The notes under the pieces: generated by a model
Told to the model about the DNA's origin: nothing
The model's database searches: none
Seen by the model: only the letters and a program-made list of their open reading frames with translations
Shown here: positions 16,514 through 21,420 of the stretch, piece after piece
Position numbering within the stretch: the stretch's first letter is position 1
How the letters are laid out: each line of letters starts with the position of its first letter
Program-made: the position numbers and the translations under genes
Source: an uncultured Wenzhouxiangella sp.
Lineage (GTDB): Bacteria > Pseudomonadota > Gammaproteobacteria > Xanthomonadales > Wenzhouxiangellaceae
Direction: 5' to 3'
DNA: 21,420 nt
Assembly (NCBI GenBank): GCA_937876395.1
Contig: CALEIM010000100.1
Span: forward strand, 1-21,420

Positions 16514-16587
16514 AGCGGCCCTTCCGGCGGGATGCTGTACCCAGAGCGGATAGAATCGACACTTGGTGATTCATTAGGAGCTTCCGC

Positions 16588-17244
16588 ATGTACAACAGCC
16601 TGACATCCCGGGTGAACGTACTGGTGCTGGTCTGTGCCCTGGCCGCACTGGCTGGCTGCCAGTCGATCAAATACCGAACGCTTGAAGCCTTTGGTGTTGA
16701 AAAGCGCGACATTCTCTCCAACAACATCAAGTCCGCACGCGATGCCCAGGGCGAGGCCAAGGAAGAGTTTGCCTCGGCACTGGACCAATTTCGGGCCGCC
16801 GTGGAGTTCGACGGCGGCGAGCTTGATACCCTCTATAACCGGCTCAACACCTCGTATGAACGTAGCCGGTCCAAAGCCGAGCAGGTCAGTCAGCGCATCA
16901 ATCAGGTTCGCCGGGTCGGCAATGATTTGTTCGATGAGTGGTCTGATGAGCTCGATGACTACGAGCGCGAGGACCTGCGCAAGCGCTCCAGCGAACTGCT
17001 GGATGACACGCGCCAACGCTACCAACGCATGATGACCGCCATGGAACGCGCCGAGGCGACCATGGACCCGGTACTCAACAGCTTTGAGGATCAGGTGCTG
17101 TTTCTCAAGCACAACCTCAACGCCCGCGCAATCTCGGCGCTGGGCGGTGAGCTCGATCGCATCGAAGACGATACCGAAACGCTGATCGCCGCAATGAACG
17201 AGGCCATCAGCGAAGCGGATGCCTTCATCCAGACGCTGGAGTAA
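16588..17244 (+). CDS. DUF2959 family lipoprotein
   Basis: A 218-residue protein. The ATG at 16588 is preceded by AGGAG (16576-16580). A signal peptide (residues 1-23) ends in the lipobox L-A-G-C24, so the mature protein should be lipid-anchored. D25 is absent (Q follows the cysteine), which favours sorting to the outer membrane by the usual +2 rule. The remainder is almost entirely helical and charged, with the DUF2959 signature E-x-F-G-x-E-K-R-D-I-L and A-R-D-A-Q-x-E-A-K-E-E-F (~33-62) and heptad-like stretches to the end. It is probably a coiled-coil bundle in the periplasm. The function of the family is unknown. It is 74 bp downstream of the RND permease and could be read with it, though TAGAAT at 16551-16556 might be a -10 element of its own. 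Confidence 0.88.
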   Translation: MYNSLTSRVNVLVLVCALAALAGCQSIKYRTLEAFGVEKRDILSNNIKSARDAQGEAKEEFASALDQFRAAVEFDGGELDTLYNRLNTSYERSRSKAEQVSQRINQVRRVGNDLFDEWSDELDDYEREDLRKRSSELLDDTRQRYQRMMTAMERAEATMDPVLNSFEDQVLFLKHNLNARAISALGGELDRIEDDTETLIAAMNEAISEADAFIQTLE

Positions 17245-17339
17245 ACCCCGGCACTGGCCAGGATTCGCCTGACGCTTGCCTATGGCTTGCCTGACCCGCA
17301 TCTGCAGTACGGTAGAAACACGGTTGATCAAGGTGAATC

Positions 17340-17984
17340 ATGAAGCTCCCCGAACGAGAAAGGATAGCCAGCTTTGACGTTGATGCGCAGCGCACTTTTA
17401 CACCCCTTTGCCCTGACGAACTGCCGGTGGCCGGGGGCGAAACTATCGCTGCAGAGCTGAACCGGCAAGCGGAGCTGGCGGCTTTCCGAATCGGCTCGAA
17501 GGATGCCCACAGCCCGGCCGCCGTCTGGGTGACGGACGATCCGGCCCGCATCGGCCAGCCGGGCGTTGCCGGCGACAATGCCGAGGAATACTGGCCGGTT
17601 CACGCCGTGCCCGGCACGGCTGGCTTCGAGCTGCTGCCCGGGCTGCCGCGCCCGGCCGAGTACGATTTTTTCGTCTGGAAAGGCGTGGAGCTGGACATGC
17701 ACCCCTACGGCGCCTGCTATCACGATCTGGCCGAAAAGATGAGTACCGGCATCATCGAATGGCTCAAGGCGCGTTCCGTCAGCCATGTGCTGGTCGGCGG
17801 TCTGGCCACCGATTACTGCGTCAAGGCCACCGCCCGTCAGCTTGCCGAGGCGGGCTTTGAGGTCATCGTCAACCTGGCCGCCAGTCGCGGCATTGCAATC
17901 GAAACCACCGACCAGGCCCTGGACATGCTTGGCCGCCACGGCGTGACCATCATCGACTCCTGCGCAGAGCTCGAGCCGGCATGA
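17340..17984 (+). CDS. pncA: Nicotinamidase (isochorismatase-like fold)
   Basis: A 214-residue cysteine hydrolase that converts nicotinamide to nicotinate in NAD salvage. The catalytic triad is visible: D15 (F-D-V-D-A-Q), K114 (V-W-K-G-V-E) and C160 (G-L-A-T-D-Y-C-V-K-A-T). Metal ligands D55 and H57 (S-K-D-A-H) and H88 (W-P-V-H-A-V-P-G-T) are present. It belongs to the shorter branch that begins F-D-V-D-A-Q-x-x-F-T-P-x-C-P-x-E-L-P-V. AAGGTGA lies just upstream of the ATG. The stop overlaps the pncB start by four bases (ATGA), which links it to the next step of the same pathway and strengthens the call over generic isochorismatase. Confidence 0.93.
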   Translation: MKLPERERIASFDVDAQRTFTPLCPDELPVAGGETIAAELNRQAELAAFRIGSKDAHSPAAVWVTDDPARIGQPGVAGDNAEEYWPVHAVPGTAGFELLPGLPRPAEYDFFVWKGVELDMHPYGACYHDLAEKMSTGIIEWLKARSVSHVLVGGLATDYCVKATARQLAEAGFEVIVNLAASRGIAIETTDQALDMLGRHGVTIIDSCAELEPA

Positions 17985-19159
17985 TCATCCAGTCGCTGCT
18001 CGACACTGACATCTACAAGTTTTCAATGATGCAGACGGTCTTGCACCAGTTCCCGGCGGCCGGGGTCGAGTATCGGTTCAAATGTCGCAGCGACAAGGTC
18101 GATCTGCGCCCGATCCGCGCCGATCTGGAGCGCGAAATCGAGCATCTGTGCACACTTCGGCTTGAGACCGACGAGCTGGAGTACCTCGCCAGCCTGCGCT
18201 ACATGAAGCCGGATTTCATCGAGTTTCTGCGCCTGTTCCATCTGCAGTCGCGTTTTATCGAGATCGCTGAGGCCGACGGCCAGCTCAGCCTCACCATCCG
18301 CGGCCCCTGGCTGCACACGATCCTGTTCGAGGTGCCGCTGCTGGCGATCATCAGCGAAGCCTGGTCGGTGGGCGAGCATGGCCCGGTGGACGAGGCCGAG
18401 GGCATGCGCCGCCTGCAGGCCAAGGTCGACCGCCTGGACGCGGCCGTGGGCTACCAGGATTGCCGCATCACCGACTTCGGCACCCGCCGCCGCTACTCGC
18501 GCGAGTGGCAGGAACGGCTGGTGCCGCGCGTCGCCGCATTGCTGGGTCCGAAATTCGCCGGCACCAGCAATGTCGACATCGCACGCCGGCACGGGCTGGT
18601 GCCGCAGGGCACGATGGCGCATGAATGGCTGCAGGCGCACCAGGCGCTGGGGCCGCGCCTGCGCGATTCACAGAAAGCCGCGTTCGAGGCCTGGGCGCAG
18701 GAGTACCGCGGCGACCTCGGCATCGCGCTCACCGACGTGATCGGGCTCGAGGCCTTCCTGCGCGACTTCGACCTGTATTTCTGCAAGCTGTTCGATGGCA
18801 TGCGGCATGATTCCGGCGACCCGCACGAGTGGGGCGAGCGCATGCTCGAACACCTGGAGACGATGCGCATCGACCCGCGCACGCGGACGCTGGTGTTCAG
18901 CGATGGCCTCGACATCGAACAGGTGATGGCGCTGTACGCGCGCTTCCGTGGGCGGTGCCGCACCTCGTTCGGCATCGGCACGAATCTCACCAACGACACC
19001 GGTCCGAAGGCGCTGCAGATCGTGCTGAAGATGGTGGAGTGCAACGGGCAGCCGGTGGCGAAGCTCAGCGATTCGCCGGGCAAGACCATGGTCGACGACG
19101 AGGGCTACCTGCGCTACCTGCGGCAGGTGTTCGAAGTGCCGCAGCCCCAGGCCAGCTGA
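17981..19159 (+). CDS. pncB: Nicotinate phosphoribosyltransferase
   Basis: A 392-residue enzyme that makes nicotinate mononucleotide from nicotinate and PRPP, the second step of the Preiss-Handler salvage route after PncA. It shows the family N-terminus L-L-D-T-D-I-Y-K-F-S-M-M, R-G-P-W-L-H-T-I-L-F-E (108-117), F-G-T-R-R-R (166-171), and G-T-M-A-H214-E-W with the histidine that is phosphorylated in enteric PncB. It also has F-D-G-M-R-H-D-S-G-D-P, the G-I-G-T-N-L-T-N-D phosphate-binding loop and K-L-S-D-S-P-G-K near the end. The length is typical and the frame is intact. Third-position GC rises from about 81% in the first 100 codons to about 90% after codon ~107, and Ala codons move from GCC to GCG. 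See the finding on a possible junction. Confidence 0.96.
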   Translation: MIIQSLLDTDIYKFSMMQTVLHQFPAAGVEYRFKCRSDKVDLRPIRADLEREIEHLCTLRLETDELEYLASLRYMKPDFIEFLRLFHLQSRFIEIAEADGQLSLTIRGPWLHTILFEVPLLAIISEAWSVGEHGPVDEAEGMRRLQAKVDRLDAAVGYQDCRITDFGTRRRYSREWQERLVPRVAALLGPKFAGTSNVDIARRHGLVPQGTMAHEWLQAHQALGPRLRDSQKAAFEAWAQEYRGDLGIALTDVIGLEAFLRDFDLYFCKLFDGMRHDSGDPHEWGERMLEHLETMRIDPRTRTLVFSDGLDIEQVMALYARFRGRCRTSFGIGTNLTNDTGPKALQIVLKMVECNGQPVAKLSDSPGKTMVDDEGYLRYLRQVFEVPQPQAS

Positions 19160-19176
19160 TCCGTCTGGCAACCCTC

Positions 19177-19204
19177 CTGTAGGAGCAGCCATGGCTGCGA
19201 TGCG
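19177..19204. repeat. REP-like palindromic element
   Basis: CTGTAGGAGCAGCCATGGC and the following TGCGATGCG contain a perfect 14-bp palindrome, GCAGCCATGGCTGC (19185-19198), preceded by TGTAGGA. This is the form of the 'TGTAGGAGCGGC..GCCGCGATG' repetitive extragenic palindromes I know from Xanthomonadaceae and pseudomonads. It lies between the convergent pncB and lipoprotein genes, a usual place for REPs. Confidence 0.7.
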
Positions 19205-19227
19205 TGGGCGGGCGGGGCCTGGCGCGC

Positions 19228-19935
19228 TCAGCGCGGGGGGATTTCCGCGCGGTGCGGCTCGAACATGCTGTCGCCATCGGGGCTCACCACCACGACGCCC
19301 GGTTCGAGCGCGCTGATCGTGGCGTTGCCCACCAGTTTGGTGCCGAGCGGGAAATCGGCCACCGGTGCCCACGCGCCGTCGGCCTCGCGCAGCACGTAGC
19401 CGCCGCGCTCGTAGTAGTTGCCGCCGTCGCCGCCGCAGCCTTCCAGCGTGTAGAGCAGCAGCGCCTCCTCGCCGGGCTGGCCGTCGAGGTCGACCACGAA
19501 CAGGCGCTCGCCCTCGGGATAGGTGCCGCATTCGCGTTCGCTGGCGGTTTCGTCGACCAGGCGGCGCGCCGCGTCGCGCAGCGCCGACGGGGCCGGGCGC
19601 GCATCGCTGCGCATGCGTGCGAGTGCCGCACCGCTGAAATCGAAATACTGGGTGTCCTCGGCGTCGCTGCCCGGGGTGGCGGCCACTTCGTCGGTCGCGG
19701 GTTCGGCCGCCGTCGTCGGCGAGCCGGTGCCGGCGATCAGGTCCGGGGTGGGAGGCGGCGGTGTCGCGGCCGCGGATCCGGCCGCCGTGCCTGCAGCCAG
19801 GGTGGAGGTCGGGCCGGATGCCACGGCGACGTCGGCAGTGTCAGCGGGAAGCGCCGGGGCTGGATTCCCGCCGCAGGCGGCAAGGGCGGTCATGAGTGCC
19901 AGCGCGAGGACGGTGTTGCCGGGCAGGCGGGTCAT
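19228..19935 (-). CDS. Putative lipoprotein, hypothetical
   Basis: A 235-residue protein. The start at 19935 is chosen because AAGGA (19946-19950) lies nine bases before the ATG and the product then begins with a short signal peptide ending in lipobox L-A-A-C21. The frame continues upstream for 45 codons without signal-peptide character. Residues ~25-95 are a low-complexity Ala/Pro/Thr linker. Residues ~95-235 look folded, with Y-F-D-F-S-G-A-A-L near 96, an E-C-G-T-Y-P-E-G-E-R-L-F-V-V-D-L-D-G segment, and a C-G-G-D-G-G-N-Y-Y-E-R-G-G-Y stretch. Two further cysteines could form a disulfide. I do not recognise the family. It is probably attached to the cell envelope. Confidence 0.75.
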   Translation of the reverse strand: MTRLPGNTVLALALMTALAACGGNPAPALPADTADVAVASGPTSTLAAGTAAGSAAATPPPPTPDLIAGTGSPTTAAEPATDEVAATPGSDAEDTQYFDFSGAALARMRSDARPAPSALRDAARRLVDETASERECGTYPEGERLFVVDLDGQPGEEALLLYTLEGCGGDGGNYYERGGYVLREADGAWAPVADFPLGTKLVGNATISALEPGVVVVSPDGDSMFEPHRAEIPPR

Positions 19936-20116
19936 CGTTGTTCGATCCTTCGGCAGGCGGCGGCCCGTTGCCCGAAGGATAGCCAGCCGCCGTGATGCCT
20001 GCGCCAACCTGCCTGTCGAGCCACGTCCGACGTCCGCGGTTTCCGCTGCGCGGGGGCCGCCGCGTACCACCCGGCTCGCACGCGCAGCGCGGCCGCCAGG
20101 CAGTCCGCCCGGCCCG

Positions 20117-20153
20117 GTCCGGGGACGGCGTGGCCCCGACGGCCGTTGCCGTC
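20117..20153 (-). terminator. Adjacent hairpins at the 3' end of pyrF
   Basis: GACGGC (20138-20143) pairs with GCCGTC (20148-20153) around a four-base loop and overlaps the pyrF stop codon. Just beyond, GTCCGGGG (20117-20124) pairs with CCCCGAC (20134-20140) with one bulge. The two stems share bases, so only one can form at a time. There is no T tract, so intrinsic termination is only suggested. Confidence 0.25.
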
Positions 20154-20967
20154 AGCGGCGGTGCCGGTCCAGCGTATCGCGCAGTTCACGCGCGGCGGCC
20201 GCGGCAGCCCCGGCGTAGTCGTCGCCGGATGATGCATAGAGGATCGCGCGCGACGAACTCACCACCAGCCCCGTGCCATCGGCCGTGCGCGCATTGCGCA
20301 CCACGGCTTCGGCATCGCCGCCCTGCGCGCCGACACCCGGCACCAGCAGCGGCATGTCGCCGACGATGGCGCGGACCTCGCGCAACTGTTCCGGCCAGGT
20401 CGCACCCACCACCAGCGCGACATTGCCATTGGCATTCCATTCCGAAGCGGCCTTCGCCGCCACGTGCTGGTACAGCGGCCTGCCATCCACCGGCAGGTCC
20501 TGCAGGTCGGCCGCACCCGGATTCGAAGTGCGGCACAGGACGATCACGCCGCGGTCGGCGCGCTCGAGATAGGGCGCAAGCGAGTCCCCGCCCAGGTACG
20601 GATTGGCCGTGACCGCATCGGCGCCATAGCGATCGAAAGCCTCGGCCGCATAGCGCTGCGCGGTCGATCCGATATCCCCGCGCTTGGCATCCAGGATCAC
20701 CGGAATCCCCGGATGCGCCGCATGGATATGCGCGATCAAGCGCTCCAGCGCCGACTCCGCACCGAGCGCCGCGAAGTGCGCGATCTGCGGCTTGAACGCA
20801 CACGCGAACTCCGCCGTCGCATCCACGATGTCCCGGCAGAACCCGAACACCGCATCGGCATCACCCGCGAACCGCGCCGGAAACCGCGCCGGCTCCGGAT
20901 CCAGCCCCACGCACACCAGCGACCCCGAAACCTCCCACCTGTGCCTGAGCGCCTGCATGAACGTCAT
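20152..20967 (-). CDS. pyrF: Orotidine 5'-phosphate decarboxylase (group 2 type)
   Basis: A 271-residue cytoplasmic enzyme for the last step of UMP synthesis, decarboxylating OMP. The active-site signature I-L-D93-A-K95-R-G-D98-I-G-S-T-A is present, with V-C-V-G-L-D-P (18-24) and F-K-P-Q-I-A-H-F upstream and V-G-A-T-W-P-E and L-V-P-G-V-G-A-Q-G-G-D downstream. The longer length and the G-S-T-A version of the motif mark the mycobacterial-type (UraA-like, group 2) subfamily rather than the ~230-residue E. coli type. AGAGGA lies six bases before the ATG. Ala is coded mainly by GCG, unlike the GCC bias left of pncB. It shares its strand with ettA upstream, but a 287-bp repeat region separates them. 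Confidence 0.95.
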   Translation of the reverse strand: MTFMQALRHRWEVSGSLVCVGLDPEPARFPARFAGDADAVFGFCRDIVDATAEFACAFKPQIAHFAALGAESALERLIAHIHAAHPGIPVILDAKRGDIGSTAQRYAAEAFDRYGADAVTANPYLGGDSLAPYLERADRGVIVLCRTSNPGAADLQDLPVDGRPLYQHVAAKAASEWNANGNVALVVGATWPEQLREVRAIVGDMPLLVPGVGAQGGDAEAVVRNARTADGTGLVVSSSRAILYASSGDDYAGAAAAAARELRDTLDRHRR

Positions 20968-20979
20968 GGGAGATCCTCT

Positions 20980-21245
20980 TTTGCCACGGATTTACGCGGA
21001 TGGGCGCGGATTTACACGGATGGAGCAAACGCTCTTTTTTGCCACGGATTTGCGCGGATTACGCGGATTTGTTCGGGGCCAGGGCGGGGCAGCGGGCTAT
21101 CGGATGCGTCGCCACCGGGTGGCGCGGCTCTCCATCCTCGCCTCGCCCCGATCCGCGTAATCCGCGCCAATCCGTGGCAAAGCTCTTCCCTTCTTTCCGC
21201 TCTATCCGTGTAAATCCGCGTCCATCCGCGTAAATCCGTGGCAAA
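20980..21245. repeat. Nested inverted-repeat cluster between ettA and pyrF
   Basis: Four related units are built on GCCACGGATTTACGCGGAT. Outer arms A (20980-21025) and A' (21200-21245) are 46 bp each and match as inverted repeats at 44 of 46 bases. Inner arms B (21038-21068) and B' (21151-21181) are 31 bp each and match at 30 of 31. The core (21069-21150) contains a further small hairpin, CGCCACCGGGTGGCG. The region fills the ettA-pyrF gap and has no gene; short open frames over it are repeat artefacts. Confidence 0.85.
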
Positions 21246-21254
21246 CGCTTCTCG

Positions 21255-21420
21255 TTACTTCAGCGCCTTGAACCGCAAGCGCGTCGGGCGGGCTTCGTCG
21301 CCCATGCGGCGCTTCTTGTCTTCCTCGTACTCGCGGTAGTTGCCCTGGAAGAACTCCACGTGGCTGTCGCCCTCGAAGGCGAGGATGTGGGTGGCGATGC
21401 GGTCCAGGAACCAGCGGTCA
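21255..21420 (-). CDS. ettA: Energy-dependent translational throttle protein EttA, C-terminal fragment
   Basis: The last 54 codons and the TAA (21255-21257) of a minus-strand gene that continues beyond the window. The visible peptide has D-R-W-F-L-D-R-I-A-T-H-I-L-A-F-E-G-D, then G-N-Y-R-E-Y-E-E-D-K-K-R-R and a basic C-terminus. This matches the end of EttA, an ABC-F ATPase that binds the ribosomal E site and gates translation according to ATP/ADP ratio. Related ABC-F proteins (Uup, YheS) end differently, so EttA is preferred. Confidence 0.88.
   Translation of the reverse strand, partial: DRWFLDRIATHILAFEGDSHVEFFQGNYREYEEDKKRRMGDEARPTRLRFKALK

Noticed and set aside
21000..21244. Short open frames on both strands with strings such as R-I-C-A-D-Y-A-D and I-R-V-N-P-R
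   Set aside because: They are translations of the inverted-repeat units and not genes.
20980..21245. CRISPR array
   Set aside because: The repeats are inverted pairs of unequal spacing, with no regular direct repeats or spacers and no cas genes.

Overview
The window is a typical gammaproteobacterial chromosome segment of high GC content. Gene families and order (map-glnD-dapD, RND pump, pncA-pncB, DUF2959 lipoprotein, and a secreted protein with an F-x-x-x-F-E C-terminal tail) suggest a relative of Wenzhouxiangellaceae or Xanthomonadales. This placement is inferred from the reading; no search was run. The last ~3 kb carries a REP-like palindrome and an inverted-repeat cluster of a kind I associate with Xanthomonadaceae, and alanine codon choice changes inside pncB, so a horizontal or assembly junction near 18300 is possible.

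Layout. 1-2155 (+) is the 3' part of a large secreted protein (beta-helix plus ASH/HYDIN-like repeats). It converges on a YffB/ArsC-family reductase (2228-2569, -), with a two-stem hairpin between them. 2693-4537 (-) is a single-gene NERD nuclease/superfamily 1 helicase. Its divergent upstream region (4538-4808) contains a 50-bp relic of glnD. 4809-7090 (+) is a translationally coupled lemA/DUF2207 pair. A tRNA-Gly(CCC) follows at 7199-7272 (-). Then come dapD, glnD and map, all on the minus strand (transcribed map-glnD-dapD-tRNA), with a repeat-bearing gap between glnD and dapD. A 287-bp intergenic region with two palindromes separates map from a divergent RND efflux operon (adaptor 12117-13355, permease 13352-16513). 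Next on the plus strand are a DUF2959 lipoprotein and the coupled NAD-salvage pair pncA-pncB. After a REP-like element, the minus strand carries a small lipoprotein, pyrF, a nested inverted-repeat cluster and the 3' end of ettA.

Functionally the window mixes housekeeping genes (lysine/peptidoglycan precursor synthesis, PII nitrogen signalling, N-terminal Met removal, NAD salvage, pyrimidine synthesis, translation control) with envelope genes (RND pump, LemA/DUF2207, lipoproteins) and one possible genome-defence or DNA-repair gene. I did not find a clearly new multi-gene system. The points most worth a second look are the stand-alone NERD-helicase, the glnD relic beside it, the nested inverted repeats before ettA, and the possible junction in pncB. 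No intergenic stretch exceeds 300 bases.
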